Of a stretch of DNA of 64,000 nt, positions 17,777-27,417 are shown piece after piece (the stretch's first letter is position 1; each line of letters begins with the position of its first letter). The position numbers and the translations under genes were made by a program. The stretch covers positions 1 to 64,000 of the forward strand of contig JAIOHU010000137.1 in assembly GCA_019912845.1 (NCBI GenBank). Reading direction: 5' to 3'. Origin of the DNA: a bacterium (GTDB lineage Bacteria > Electryoneota > Electryoneia > Electryoneales > Electryoneaceae). Under the pieces are notes generated by a model, which searched no databases, was not told the DNA's origin, and saw only the letters and a list, made by a program, of their open reading frames with translations.

Positions 17777-19321
17777 ATGCTTAGGCAAAAATCTTTAAAA
17801 TATTTGGCGCTTCTCGCTGTCTTCGTTGTCTACGTCTGTCCGATGAGTTCATCAGCCGAGACAATTGTATCTGGTGAGGTCTCTGGAACGTGGGCATTGG
17901 AGAATAGCCCGTACATCGTTGAATCTGATATTTTTCTGTCACAGGGTCAGTTTCTAGCGATACAGGCGGGTGTTGAGGTGAGGTTTGCTCCTGCTACACG
18001 TTTTGCGATTCGAGGTGGCTTACAAGTTAATGGCTCCGAAGATAATCACGTCACTTTCAGAGGATTTAACCCCGGTGATACATGGGACGGATTACGTATC
18101 CATGATGCCTTTAATGAAAACCGTGCTTCAATTGACTTCGCAGAATTTAACGATTGCCTCTATGGTATCGAAATCCGAAACTCACAAGCAACAATCTCAA
18201 GCACCAACATTGAAGTTACCCTTACTGAAATTCCCCTTAGTATCTATGCCATCAAAGTGTTGTTAAGTCCAAATGTTGTGTTGAATAAAGTGAAGGCAAC
18301 CCTAAATTCTACCGTTTCAAACGCTAAGACCATTGTCCTCTCTGATTCTTATGTTGATATGATAAATTGTGTTGTTGAGTTGAATGTTCAGGGAATCCAC
18401 TCTGCGGGTGATGTAGAAGGAATTGCTCTTGATGTTAGCAGCATTGTTGGTCGGTTTGAAGGAAATCATATCCGTGCCAGTGCTGTTAATTCTGAACTGA
18501 TCGGTATGAATATAAGTCGTGGTGAACAACTTACGATGTTGAAAAACTCTGTTTCTATCGTCGATTCCTCCAATACCGTTTCACACGCTGTTCAAGTTCA
18601 AGCCACCCCTCAGATAATGCTTGAGCGTTTTACGATTTTCATGAGACCAACTGAATATACAACCTTGATGTATGGTGTCTCATCTTTGAATGGTTCTTCG
18701 GTTCAACTGGTTAATTCTATTATTTCCAGTCCAATTGATGGAAAAGCTGAAAATAGTATTGCTGCACATGTCGCTAACGCCCAGTCATATATCTTTATCG
18801 ATTATTGCGATCTGTATAATTTGAATATCCCGGAATCTCCGAACATCGTTATAAATAATGCTGTATACGACAACCCTCAGTTTAGTGATCTTTCTACATT
18901 TGAGCTGGGTCCAACTTCTCCCTGTATTGATGCCGGTAGTTCTGTTTATTCAGAAGACGATCCTGACAATACACCTCCAGACCTGGGCATGCAATTTTAC
19001 TTCCAAATGACAGCCGTGCCGGAAGCTGAGTCCATGGAAATTCCCTCGGAGATATCGATATCGTCTATCTATCCGAACCCTTTTAACAGCACTGCAAGAG
19101 TAGAATTTACGCTCGCATCTCCCGGTCGAATTATTATATCAGCATATAATACCCTCGGAATTCAAGTGGATCAGCTTGTGTCTGCAAGATTTCAGGCGGG
19201 TACACACACTGTTGTATGGAATACAGAGCAGAACAATCAAATGCTTTCAAATGGAATCTATTTCTTGAGAGCAGAATCAGCGAATAAAACAGTTGTCCAG
19301 AAGGTAACATTGCTGAAATAG
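17777..19321 (+). CDS. Secreted right-handed beta-helix-like protein with sorting domain
   Basis: 514 residues from the ATG at 17777, chosen because GGAGG lies five bases before it. A GTG 15 bases upstream lacks such a site. Signal peptide YLALLAVFVVYVCPMSSSAE. The mature N-terminus (VSGTWALENSPYIVESDIFLSQGQFLAIQAGVEVRFAP) matches the start of parallel beta-helix surface proteins, where a low-complexity rung series follows (FAEFNDCLYGIEIRNSQATISS). The C-terminal 85 residues are a sorting domain (SISSIYPNPFNSTARVEFTL, ISAYNTLG, NGIYFLRAES). Its N-terminus resembles that of the frameshifted gene at 55825-57380. No catalytic residues are evident. Confidence 0.78.
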   Translation: MLRQKSLKYLALLAVFVVYVCPMSSSAETIVSGEVSGTWALENSPYIVESDIFLSQGQFLAIQAGVEVRFAPATRFAIRGGLQVNGSEDNHVTFRGFNPGDTWDGLRIHDAFNENRASIDFAEFNDCLYGIEIRNSQATISSTNIEVTLTEIPLSIYAIKVLLSPNVVLNKVKATLNSTVSNAKTIVLSDSYVDMINCVVELNVQGIHSAGDVEGIALDVSSIVGRFEGNHIRASAVNSELIGMNISRGEQLTMLKNSVSIVDSSNTVSHAVQVQATPQIMLERFTIFMRPTEYTTLMYGVSSLNGSSVQLVNSIISSPIDGKAENSIAAHVANAQSYIFIDYCDLYNLNIPESPNIVINNAVYDNPQFSDLSTFELGPTSPCIDAGSSVYSEDDPDNTPPDLGMQFYFQMTAVPEAESMEIPSEISISSIYPNPFNSTARVEFTLASPGRIIISAYNTLGIQVDQLVSARFQAGTHTVVWNTEQNNQMLSNGIYFLRAESANKTVVQKVTLLK

Positions 19322-19361
19322 AAACTTCGATTAATGCTATACGCTGTTTTTCTTTAAATAA

Positions 19362-19389
19362 AGCCATATCCACTGGATGTGGCTTTTTC
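19362..19389 (+). terminator. Rho-independent terminator
   Basis: A 10-bp stem AGCCATATCC (19362-19371) / GGATGTGGCT (19375-19384) with one wobble pair and a 3-base loop is followed by TTTTTC. It ends the transcript of the secreted beta-helix gene, 40 bases after its stop. Confidence 0.85.
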
Positions 19390-19434
19390 TACATGTAATA
19401 CAGAGAGGTGGTTTAACTTGAGAGTAATATTTTC

Positions 19435-20541
19435 ATGAATATCGCAGTTTACGTTACTGGTCACGGCTTTGGTCATCTTACCCGATCAATGGAGGTGATA
19501 CGTTTTTTGAATAAAATTGCACCCGAATGCGATATTCACATACGTGCTCCCTACACTTCGAATCAGATCAAAGACGCTCTTGGTTTCACTCCGTCCTCTA
19601 TTGAAAACGTCCGCCTTGAAATCGGATTGATTCAAAAAGACTCATTGCTTTCCGATTTCGCCGCTTCTATTCAGCATCTTGAACATTACTATGGCTCTCA
19701 GGGAGACAGAGCTGTGGAAGCAGAAGCCAGGTGGATTGAAAAGGCGAGAATAGACGCTGCTTTTATTGATATTTCTCCAAGAGCATTTGACGCCTGTGAT
19801 CTAGCTGGCATACCTGCCTTCGGTTGTACCAATTTCAGTTGGGATTGGATATGGCGAGAGTTGGGCAGGTCAGATTCACGTTTTCTTCCTTTTGCCGATA
19901 AAGCGGCAAAAGCTTATGGGACTTCTGCTTGCCTCTTCAGAACAGTAATGGACGGCGATCTCACCGCTTTTCCTGTTATCGAAGATGTACCCCTTATTGC
20001 ACGCATTTCAACGCTTGAAAAGTCTGATATTCGCTGGAAACTTTCCATCCCATCAGATAAGTTGGTTGTAATCTTATCCTATGGTGGCGAAGGGCTTGCA
20101 GGTGCTGAGCTTCCCGAACGATCGCTATATGAGGATTTTTATTTTATCACCACGGAACCCATGCATAATCCCGGCATTCCCTTTCATCATATGACTGACG
20201 CTGAGATTCGTGCGAGAGGGTTACGTTATTGTGATCTTGTACATGCTGCAGATATCGTGATGAGTAAGCCGGGGTATAGTACTGTTGCAGAGAGTGTTGC
20301 AAACCAGTCAGCGTTTATCTATAGTGAACGTTCCAGTTTTGCTGAATACCCGATTATTGTTGACTATATAGAAAATAACCTACCAAACCGATTCTTGCCA
20401 AGCGAACAATTGCTCTCGGGCAAGTGGGGCGAAGTGTTGTATAGTCTGCAAAAATCTTTTCCATTTGATTTCAGTGATGTTGATATCCACGGCGCGGAGC
20501 ATGTAGCCGGACGTTTTTGGGAACGACTGAAAAGCAGATAA
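19435..20541 (+). CDS. Predicted glycosyltransferase (GT-B, MurG-like)
   Basis: 368 residues with a GT-B layout. The N-terminal NIAVYVTGHGFGHLTRSMEVIRFL is the nucleotide-sugar glycosyltransferase glycine-rich loop. The C-terminal half holds VVILSYGGEGLAG and the donor-binding region DLVHAADIVMSKPGYSTVAESVAN, as in GT28 and MJ1255/VC2487-type proteins. A similar module forms the N-terminus of plant and bacterial L-arabinokinase-like proteins. The substrate is unknown. It is a single-gene unit between a terminator and the rpmH promoter, and might serve the nearby surface polysaccharide pathway (inference). Confidence 0.75.
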   Translation: MNIAVYVTGHGFGHLTRSMEVIRFLNKIAPECDIHIRAPYTSNQIKDALGFTPSSIENVRLEIGLIQKDSLLSDFAASIQHLEHYYGSQGDRAVEAEARWIEKARIDAAFIDISPRAFDACDLAGIPAFGCTNFSWDWIWRELGRSDSRFLPFADKAAKAYGTSACLFRTVMDGDLTAFPVIEDVPLIARISTLEKSDIRWKLSIPSDKLVVILSYGGEGLAGAELPERSLYEDFYFITTEPMHNPGIPFHHMTDAEIRARGLRYCDLVHAADIVMSKPGYSTVAESVANQSAFIYSERSSFAEYPIIVDYIENNLPNRFLPSEQLLSGKWGEVLYSLQKSFPFDFSDVDIHGAEHVAGRFWERLKSR

Positions 20542-20611
20542 TTTTCTTGAAATTGACTCTCTCATAAGCAACGATAGCATGCACGAGGGGGATTTCTATA
20601 TTCCTGCCGAG

Positions 20612-20640
20612 TTGACTCCCTAAAAGCTCTATCCTATATT
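20612..20640 (+). promoter_or_regulatory. Sigma70-type promoter of the rpmH operon
   Basis: TTGACT (20612-20617), exact 17-base spacer, TATATT (20635-20640). The transcript would start near 20647, giving a leader of about 60 bases before rpmH. Both elements differ from consensus by one base each. Confidence 0.75.
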
Positions 20641-20707
20641 GACGAGTTCTTCGAGTAGGGATACTCTTGAATAAAATTAATGGCTAACATAAACAAGATT
20701 GTGGATC

Positions 20708-20851
20708 ATGAAAAGGACATTTCAACCCAGTAATCGCAAGATGCGTAACAAGCATGGCTTTCGTGCACGCATGGCGACCAAAAATGGACGTAAGGTGCTG
20801 AAAAGAAGGCGTGCAAAGGGCAGAAAAAGACTGACTGTTTCGGATGCCTGA
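20708..20851 (+). CDS. rpmH: 50S ribosomal protein L34
   Basis: A 47-residue, very basic protein beginning [22 protein letters not shown] and containing [16 protein letters not shown], the invariant L34 pattern. It is a component of the large ribosomal subunit. The start at 20708 is fixed by the family N-terminus. The last 8 bases overlap the proposed rnpA start, matching the usual rpmH-rnpA linkage. It is the first gene of the operon under the promoter at 20612. Confidence 0.98.
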   Translation: MKRTFQPSNRKMRNKHGFRARMATKNGRKVLKRRRAKGRKRLTVSDA

Positions 20852-21217
20852 GTTACCTCAAACCTTGCATAAGGAGGAAATCCTCCGTTCCGGTACTGCC
20901 ATTCAAAAATTGTTTCGTGATGGTAACAGGGTGTCCGTGTTCGGTATCACCCTTTTTTTTTACCATCTCGGTTGCGAAGATTTGCAGTAGTTGTACCAAA
21001 AGCTGTTGCTGCCAATGCCGTCAGAAGAAATTATGCAAGAAGACGTATTCGTGAGTATTTCCGCAGGAATAAAATTAAATTCCCCGCTGAAACTGATATG
21101 CTTTTGAAAATTTACAAGTATCCGAAAGACTGGAATCGGTTTTTTTCCTCCCTTGAAACTCTTCTTCACCAGGTTGAGCACAGGGCGATGGAAAATAAAC
21201 GTTCCGAAACAAGATGA
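20844..21217 (+). CDS. rnpA: Ribonuclease P protein component, requires a -1 frameshift
   Basis: RnpA binds the RNase P RNA and helps process tRNA 5' ends. The first part is read from the ATG at 20844: [20 protein letters not shown] is the family N-terminus. The frame reaches TTTTTTTTT (20953-20961) and then stops after 48 codons. The remainder is intact one frame back, starting at the T run with [15 protein letters not shown] and including the RNR motif [14 protein letters not shown]. Joining the two at the T run gives one complete protein of ordinary length. Either the homopolymer is miscounted in this assembly, or the gene uses ribosomal or transcriptional slippage. RnpA is essential, so a true pseudogene is unlikely. 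The stop overlaps yidD. Confidence 0.88.
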
Positions 21218-21489
21218 TGGTAGCTGAAATCTCCAGTAAATTGAATAGACTGGCTGTCGTTCTGGTAGCACTGCCTCTGTTGAGGCTATACCATTTTATT
21301 GGGTCGCCATTTTTTACATTTATCGGTAGTCGTTGCCGGTTTTACCCAAGTTGCAGCCATTATTCCGAAGAGGCATTTCGTATTCATGGATTTATACGCG
21401 GTTTGTATCTGTCTACAATACGTGTTGCCAAGTGTAATCCTCTTCACCCCGGCGGCATTGACCCAGTTCCTGGCAGCAATGAGAACTAA
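21214..21489 (+). CDS. yidD: YidD membrane-protein insertion efficiency factor
   Basis: 91 residues of the DUF37/YidD family, a small inner-membrane-associated protein encoded between rnpA and yidC in most bacteria that assists YidC-dependent insertion. The conserved core [15 protein letters not shown], then [23 protein letters not shown], is complete, with the three conserved cysteines. The ATG overlaps the rnpA stop (ATGA). The N-terminus is slightly extended compared with E. coli. Confidence 0.96.
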   Translation: MMVAEISSKLNRLAVVLVALPLLRLYHFIGSPFFTFIGSRCRFYPSCSHYSEEAFRIHGFIRGLYLSTIRVAKCNPLHPGGIDPVPGSNEN

Positions 21490-21536
21490 AACATATATAC
21501 GCAGGTGCGAATACCTGAATATGGTACGGTAAAATA

Positions 21537-23312
21537 ATGGATCGTAATTCAATTCTCGGCTTTATCCTGATTGGCGTTATTCTGTTGACAATGCCATATT
21601 ATTTAAAATTACTCGCTCCCCCCGAGGAACCCGGTGTTGCTGATACAACAAGGGTTCAAGCTCCGATTGACCCTACAAAACAGTTTGACGCTGCTGTAGG
21701 AAACCCTTCGCAGGATCAATTTTCTACTGGATTCAAAGAGCAGGCTCAAGCTGTCAAATCAGATAGCAACCAAGCCAAGGTAAAAACTGTAATCATTGAG
21801 ACTCCACTGTACTCTGCGGAATTCAGTACACTCGGCGCTTCTGTTCAATCCTGGATCATCAAGCCGACAAAACCTTATCTGCAATCCTCAGAACAGATGA
21901 TACGTGCACGTTATGCAAACCGTAATCTGGTCTTGCTCGCTAGAGGGGGAACTGGCTTACTTCGTACTGAGGAGAAAGTCTTTGAACCTTCTGCACTTCA
22001 AGTGGCTCTTAAAAAAGGTGACCGACCGAAAAAGTTAACTTTCACGTTACCACTGGAGAATGGGGGGTATTATAAGGAAACCTACACCATTTATCCTGAT
22101 CTGTATAAAATGGATATTGAAATTGAAAGCCGTGGACTTGGCGATTTAACAGGTGCGGTCAGTGCCCTCTTTACGTGGGGAGGGGCTCTGGAGGCAACAG
22201 AGAAAGATTCCTCCCAGGATCTTTTCTATACCGAAGCTTCATACCAGATGAACCGTTCCATGGAAAAGTTCAAACCAAAAGGAAAGAAGTATGAGGAAGA
22301 GGTACCTATCGGTCCAACTGATTGGGTAGCTCAACGTGTTAAGTATTTTGTTATGGCACTCGATCCCGAAACGCCTGCCGATGGTGCTCGACTCTCTTCC
22401 TGGCCGGATACCCTCTATCAGGGTCAACATACACCAAAGCTGATAGAAACAGGATTGCTTTTTTCACTAAAGAATGGCGAATTAGATCATAAAATCACAT
22501 TGTACCTCGGACCTTTGGACAAACAGTTGATTTCCGCTGTTGATCCCTCTCTGCAGCAGACCATGTCCTGGGGATGGCCAATCATTAAACCATTTTCTAT
22601 AGCGGTACTCTGGACATTAGAGTTTCTGCATAGATTTATCCCGAATTATGGTCTCGTATTGATCATTTTCTCCATTCTTATTAAGATAATTGTCTGGCCC
22701 CTGACCCATAAATCTCATGAATCCATGAAGCGGATGCAGTTACTTCAGCCGAAGATTAAGGAGATTCAGGAAAAGCATAAGAATAACCCTCAGCATGCCC
22801 AAAAAGAGATTATGGCGATGTACAAGGAGCATAAGGTTAATCCCATGGGTGGGTGCTGGCCTGTAGCTCTACAGATGCCGTTGCTTTATTCTCTCTTTAT
22901 AATCTTTCGCTCTACAATAGAGTTACGTGGTGCATCATTCGTTCTTTGGATCAAAGACCTATCGATGCCCGATGTTTTATTTGAATTACCTTTTTCAATA
23001 CCTCTATATGGTGATCATGTCGCATTGTTGCCTTTTATTATGTCTGCAAGTACCTATATGCAGTCAAAACAAACAATGACAGAACCATCGCAGAAACCAA
23101 TGTTATACATGATGCCAATCATGTTTATCTTTCTGTTTAATAATTTTCCAAGTGGATTAACCTTGTATTATACATTGTTTAATCTACTTAGCTGGGCACA
23201 ACAGCACTATATGAAGGTTAAAGCTCCTGATATCGACAAAGAGCTTAATGAAGTAAAGATGTCTAAGGCTAGAGCAGAGAGTAAAAAGGGTAAAAAACAA
23301 CTTAAAAAATAA
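21537..23312 (+). CDS. yidC: Membrane protein insertase YidC
   Basis: 591 residues, the Gram-negative type of YidC/Oxa1. An N-terminal transmembrane helix (SILGFILIGVILLTMPYYL) anchors a large periplasmic domain (about residues 40-345). The insertase core follows, with the helix NYGLVLIIFSILIKIIVWPLTHKS carrying the family arginine-equivalent region, the cytoplasmic coiled hairpin (MKRMQLLQPKIKEIQEKH) and further helices (WPVALQMPLLYSLFIIF, LPFIMSASTYMQ, PIMFIFLFNNFPSGLTLYY). It ends in a lysine-rich tail. It inserts inner-membrane proteins with or without SecYEG. It sits 47 bases after yidD, within the operon. Confidence 0.97.
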   Translation: MDRNSILGFILIGVILLTMPYYLKLLAPPEEPGVADTTRVQAPIDPTKQFDAAVGNPSQDQFSTGFKEQAQAVKSDSNQAKVKTVIIETPLYSAEFSTLGASVQSWIIKPTKPYLQSSEQMIRARYANRNLVLLARGGTGLLRTEEKVFEPSALQVALKKGDRPKKLTFTLPLENGGYYKETYTIYPDLYKMDIEIESRGLGDLTGAVSALFTWGGALEATEKDSSQDLFYTEASYQMNRSMEKFKPKGKKYEEEVPIGPTDWVAQRVKYFVMALDPETPADGARLSSWPDTLYQGQHTPKLIETGLLFSLKNGELDHKITLYLGPLDKQLISAVDPSLQQTMSWGWPIIKPFSIAVLWTLEFLHRFIPNYGLVLIIFSILIKIIVWPLTHKSHESMKRMQLLQPKIKEIQEKHKNNPQHAQKEIMAMYKEHKVNPMGGCWPVALQMPLLYSLFIIFRSTIELRGASFVLWIKDLSMPDVLFELPFSIPLYGDHVALLPFIMSASTYMQSKQTMTEPSQKPMLYMMPIMFIFLFNNFPSGLTLYYTLFNLLSWAQQHYMKVKAPDIDKELNEVKMSKARAESKKGKKQLKK

Positions 23313-23343
23313 ACATACGCTTTTGATTGAGTAATATGAGTTA

Positions 23344-24684
23344 ATGAACAGTTTTAATGATACAATTGCAGCTATTGCAACCCCTGATGGCACAGGAGCC
23401 TTGGGGGTTGTCCGTTTGACCGGAGCTCAATCCCTGAACATTGCATCGCAAATGGTAGCTCCTTCCGGAAAAATGCTTCCTATTAAACCACAATTTGCAA
23501 GTTTGTTCGGAATCATTGATGGAGATGGCGACCTCATTGACCAAGCGGTTGTTTTATATTGGAAGTCTCCCAGATCGTTTACCGGCGAGGATATGGTCGA
23601 GTTTTCATGTCACGGGGGAAGAGAGGTGCTTCGTGCAGTCTATACTAGACTTCTCGAGTTAGGTGCAAGAGCTGCAGAAGCTGGCGAATTTACCCGGCGA
23701 GCTTTCCTTAATGGTAAAATGAGCCTCGATCAGACTGAAGCGGTAGCAGCATTAATAGAATCTCGAACAAGATCGGCTGTTAAGGTCTCGGCACGGATAC
23801 TTGATGGCGGTTTACGCAGTAAAATCGAAGCGATACGTCAAGAGTTGATTGATATAATCTCACGTATTGAATTAGCACTTGATTTTGTTGAAGAAGAGTT
23901 GGACCATGAGTTTGCAAAGGTGACCTTACCTGGATTAGAGGAGCTCAATAAAACAGTCGATGAATACATTCGGCAGTACGAGTCTGGAAAATTTCTCCGA
24001 AATGGTGCGAATGTGGTTATAGCTGGTCCTCCGAATGCTGGAAAGTCCACCCTGATGAATACGCTTGCTGGTTTTGAACGTGCGATTGTCAGTGATACAC
24101 CTGGTACAACACGCGATTTTATTGATGTAACCCTGGACTGGAATGGAATTCCAATACGTCTATATGATACCGCTGGTTTACGTGAGGCGATTGATGAAAT
24201 TGAAAAAGTAGGCACTCTTAAAACTCGACAATTATTTGAGCACGCTGATGTTGTTGTCTGGTTGATGTCACCACCAGGATTTGAAAAGCCTGACCACGAA
24301 TTAGGAAAATTCAACAATTTGATAACTGTAGCAAATAAGAGCGACCTTTTCGAGGACATACTAATAGACCCTGTTGCTGACCTTACTATCAGCGCTAAAT
24401 ATCATGATGGCGTGGAGGAGTTGCAGAATCTTGTAACACGTTTTTTATTAAAAGATTACGATCCTGGTGATCTCCTTGTTCTGGAACAACGGCAAGCCTC
24501 TCTACTACAACAGGCTAGTGATTTGATTCGCTCTGGTTCAATCAACCTCGAGACGAACCTGGGCTTGGAACTTGTTGTTACGGATTTACGTTCAGCGTTA
24601 AATTTAATCGGCGAAATCACAGGAGCTGTAAGCAGTCAGGATATTTTACACGCTATTTTCAGCCGTTTCTGTATCGGAAAATAA
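23344..24684 (+). CDS. mnmE: tRNA modification GTPase MnmE
   Basis: 446 residues. With MnmG it forms the complex that installs carboxymethylaminomethyl (or aminomethyl) groups on uridine 34 of tRNAs. The N-terminal folate-binding domain begins DTIAAIATPDGTGALGVVRLTG. The G domain has GPPNAGKSTLMN (G1, about residue 229), DTPGTTRD (G2), DTAGL (G3) and NKSD (G4). The chain ends with the C-terminal CxGK motif (FCIGK), whose Cys is needed for function. The start codon is 31 bases after yidC. Confidence 0.97.
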   Translation: MNSFNDTIAAIATPDGTGALGVVRLTGAQSLNIASQMVAPSGKMLPIKPQFASLFGIIDGDGDLIDQAVVLYWKSPRSFTGEDMVEFSCHGGREVLRAVYTRLLELGARAAEAGEFTRRAFLNGKMSLDQTEAVAALIESRTRSAVKVSARILDGGLRSKIEAIRQELIDIISRIELALDFVEEELDHEFAKVTLPGLEELNKTVDEYIRQYESGKFLRNGANVVIAGPPNAGKSTLMNTLAGFERAIVSDTPGTTRDFIDVTLDWNGIPIRLYDTAGLREAIDEIEKVGTLKTRQLFEHADVVVWLMSPPGFEKPDHELGKFNNLITVANKSDLFEDILIDPVADLTISAKYHDGVEELQNLVTRFLLKDYDPGDLLVLEQRQASLLQQASDLIRSGSINLETNLGLELVVTDLRSALNLIGEITGAVSSQDILHAIFSRFCIGK

Positions 24685-24686
24685 TT

Positions 24687-24702
24687 TGTTCCACGTGAAA
24701 CA
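24687..24702. promoter_or_regulatory. parS-like chromosome partition site 1
   Basis: TGTTCCACGTGAAACA matches the bacterial parS consensus TGTTNCACGTGAAACA exactly. ParB binds such sites near the origin to start chromosome segregation. It lies directly after the mnmE stop. parA and parB are not in the window. Confidence 0.85.
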
Positions 24703-24724
24703 CCTGCTCATTCCAGCACCCAGA

Positions 24725-24740
24725 TGTTCCACGTGAAACA
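24725..24740. promoter_or_regulatory. parS-like chromosome partition site 2
   Basis: A second exact copy of TGTTCCACGTGAAACA, 38 bases after the first and 23 bases before the mnmG start. Two identical copies in 54 bases make chance unlikely. Confidence 0.85.
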
Positions 24741-24763
24741 CGCTTTCAGGAATATTCTCAGTT

Positions 24764-26632
24764 ATGTATGATTTACTCATTATTGGTGGGGGACATGCAG
24801 GCGTAGAAGCTGCAACCGCTGCAGCTCGTGTAGGCGTGAAGGTCGGTCTCATCACACGTGAACGTGTGGCACTGGCGCGTCTCTCATGCAACCCTGCCAT
24901 GGGCGGAACTGCGAAGGGACAACTCGTTAAGGAACTGGATGCTTTAGGCGGCATTATGCCAATTGCAACAGACCTCTCCGCAATACAGTACAGAATGCTA
25001 AATAAATCTAAAGGTCCCGCTGTCTGGTCACCAAGAGCACAAGTTGACAGGGATACATACACGCAATCAATAGATGCCATTATTAGTGAACGTTATCCTG
25101 ATATCGATATTATTGAAAACGAAGCTGTTGGGATAGCTACGAATGCCAGTGGTGTAGCAGGCGTGATGGTTAAAGGGGGAGAAGGGGCAATTCCCTGTAA
25201 GGCTGTCGTTATTTGCAGTGGTACCTTTTTACGGGGATTGGTACATGTAGGTGCTGAAAACTGGGAATCCGGTCGCTATAAAGAAGAACCTTCCAACCAC
25301 CTTTCAGCAAATCTATCCGCACTAGGGTTTCCCCTGCTTCGTTTCAAAACAGGTACACCCCCCAGAATAATAAAGGAAACAGTTAACTTATCCATAATGG
25401 AACAACAGGATAGCGATGAAAATATCTGGTTCTTCAGTCACGAAACAAACAAACGCCACCTAAACCAATATCCCTGTTTTCGTACCCACACCAATCAAAC
25501 TACTCATGAAATAATCGGAGACAAAATTTCACTTTCACCCATGTTCAACGGTACAATTAAGTCAGTTGGTCCGCGATATTGTCCTTCGATTGAAGATAAG
25601 GTTCATCGTTTTCCAGATAGAAATAGTCATCCCCTGATATTTGAACCAGAGGGCATTGACCATCCCTGGTTATATATCAACGGATTTTCTTCGAGTCTTC
25701 CAGAAGAAGTACAACTACAGGCACTTCGTACAATTGATGGATGCGAGGAAGCTGTTATCGGGCGACCGGGATATGCGGTAGAATATGATGTTGTACCACC
25801 ACGTGAACTACGTAACACTCTGGAAACAAGACGAATCCCCGGGCTCTACCTGGCTGGACAACTTTCAGGTACATCGGGATATGAAGAAGCAGCGGTTCAA
25901 GGTTTGATAGCAGGCGCGAATGCAGCTCTGAAAATACTCAATCGAAATCCTCTTGTTCCAGGAAGAAACGATGCCTATATCGGCGTACTCATTGACGACT
26001 TAATAACTCTCGATCCTGACGAACCCTATAGAATGTTCACCAGCCGTGCAGAATATCGTCTGCTTCTCAGGCAGGATAACGCGGAAGAACGCCTCTCTGA
26101 AATGGCGTTTTCTGCGGGATTGATAGGCGAAGAGAGAATCGAAAATATCAGGGAGAGGATGGCTTCTGCCAAGTCCTGGGTCGAACGCCTGCATTCTGTA
26201 AAAACTCGAAGAGATACGGTTGTTAAAAACGATAAGGAACCAGAAAAGGTTGAAAGTGCGGCTCAACTATTGAAACGTCCTGAAGTAACACTTGATATGC
26301 TTATCGAATCTCTCGATGGTAAACTTAATCACGGTCTCAATATGTCGAAACAGACCAGGGACGCTGCTGAAATTGAAGTTGTTTACGAAGGATATATCAA
26401 TCGTCAGAAAAGAGAGGTAGAGCGTCTGAAAAAGCAGGAAGAACGTGCAATCCCAGAAAACTTTGATTATACTATGTTGAAGGGACTTTCTGCTGAATCA
26501 AAATTAAAACTTGAAAATCACAGACCCTCTACAATTGGTCAGGCATCCAGGTTGTCAGGTGTAACCCCTTCAGACCTTGCCATTTTAACGGTCTATATTA
26601 AACGTCACCAAACTCTTTCTCAGGATTCATGA
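24764..26632 (+). CDS. mnmG: tRNA uridine-5-carboxymethylaminomethyl modification enzyme MnmG
   Basis: 622 residues, the FAD-binding partner of MnmE (formerly GidA). The N-terminal dinucleotide-binding motif is [21 protein letters not shown]. Other family signatures are [32 protein letters not shown] and the FAD-contact region [21 protein letters not shown] (about residues 363-383). The C-terminal helical domain has [20 protein letters not shown]. Length is typical. It follows two parS-like sites, and its stop overlaps the rsmG start (ATGA). Confidence 0.97.
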   Translation: MYDLLIIGGGHAGVEAATAAARVGVKVGLITRERVALARLSCNPAMGGTAKGQLVKELDALGGIMPIATDLSAIQYRMLNKSKGPAVWSPRAQVDRDTYTQSIDAIISERYPDIDIIENEAVGIATNASGVAGVMVKGGEGAIPCKAVVICSGTFLRGLVHVGAENWESGRYKEEPSNHLSANLSALGFPLLRFKTGTPPRIIKETVNLSIMEQQDSDENIWFFSHETNKRHLNQYPCFRTHTNQTTHEIIGDKISLSPMFNGTIKSVGPRYCPSIEDKVHRFPDRNSHPLIFEPEGIDHPWLYINGFSSSLPEEVQLQALRTIDGCEEAVIGRPGYAVEYDVVPPRELRNTLETRRIPGLYLAGQLSGTSGYEEAAVQGLIAGANAALKILNRNPLVPGRNDAYIGVLIDDLITLDPDEPYRMFTSRAEYRLLLRQDNAEERLSEMAFSAGLIGEERIENIRERMASAKSWVERLHSVKTRRDTVVKNDKEPEKVESAAQLLKRPEVTLDMLIESLDGKLNHGLNMSKQTRDAAEIEVVYEGYINRQKREVERLKKQEERAIPENFDYTMLKGLSAESKLKLENHRPSTIGQASRLSGVTPSDLAILTVYIKRHQTLSQDS

Positions 26633-27411
26633 ACAAAGGACCTTATAAATCAAGCTCCGCGAGCAAACGTCACAAAGACAGTGACTCTCGTAAACCATCA
26701 GGCACCCCCAAGCGAAGTCGATATAAGAAAATCAAAACGTCGCCCCCTCCAATAATCGATCCTACGCATGTAGTCCCAATCTCTTCGGCAAATGTTCAGA
26801 AAGAACTTGATAAACTCGAACATAAATTTTCTGACGAACAATTTTCTCTATTTGTTGATTATCTCATCTTAGTCCGTGAATTGAATGGGGAGATAAACCT
26901 GGTCTCCCGTAAAAACGCCGAGGAAGTGCTACTTAGTTCACTTTATGAAAGTCTTGCTCCAATAAAAAATGATAGCTGGAAGGGTGGGAGCAGCCTGCTG
27001 GATATTGGCACAGGTGGAGGGTTTCCGGGGATACCACTTGCCATTGCAATGCCGGATGTACAGTTCACACTCCTGGATTCACGACGTGCAAAAATTATCG
27101 CTTTGAAAAAAATAATATCTGAAATATCGCTTGATAATGTTGAAGTATTGCATGATCGCGCGGAAATTCTGGCGGATCACTCAGAGAACCGTTATGATAT
27201 AGCAACGGTGCGGGCTGTGGGTGCTCTTCGGGAAGTGACCCCATGGGTTGGCGGGCTATTGAACCCCGGCGGAAAGCTCCTCGCCTGGAAAGGTCCTGAA
27301 GGGATGCGCGAAAAAAATGAAATGGATAAGACAAGATGGGAGCTTATTAAGCGAATATCTATTCAAAAGCATAGATATGTAATGGTATTTAAGTATGTTG
27401 TTCCAGATTAA
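26629..27411 (+). CDS. rsmG: 16S rRNA (guanine527-N7) methyltransferase RsmG
   Basis: 260 residues. RsmG (GidB) methylates N7 of G527 in 16S rRNA using SAM. The core starts near residue 60 ([34 protein letters not shown]), with the SAM motif [17 protein letters not shown] and the later VRAVGAL and [10 protein letters not shown] segments. The first 55 residues are an unusual basic, Ser/Lys/Arg-rich, probably disordered extension ([19 protein letters not shown]) not found in typical RsmG of about 210-240 residues. It is coupled to mnmG by a 4-base overlap and is the last gene of the operon. Confidence 0.93.
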   Translation: MNKGPYKSSSASKRHKDSDSRKPSGTPKRSRYKKIKTSPPPIIDPTHVVPISSANVQKELDKLEHKFSDEQFSLFVDYLILVRELNGEINLVSRKNAEEVLLSSLYESLAPIKNDSWKGGSSLLDIGTGGGFPGIPLAIAMPDVQFTLLDSRRAKIIALKKIISEISLDNVEVLHDRAEILADHSENRYDIATVRAVGALREVTPWVGGLLNPGGKLLAWKGPEGMREKNEMDKTRWELIKRISIQKHRYVMVFKYVVPD

Positions 27412-27417
27412 TTGGGT

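Noticed and set aside
20972-21217. Stand-alone short rnpA starting at the TTG at 20972
   Set aside because: It would lack the conserved N-terminal third of RnpA, which is present in the overlapping frame upstream.
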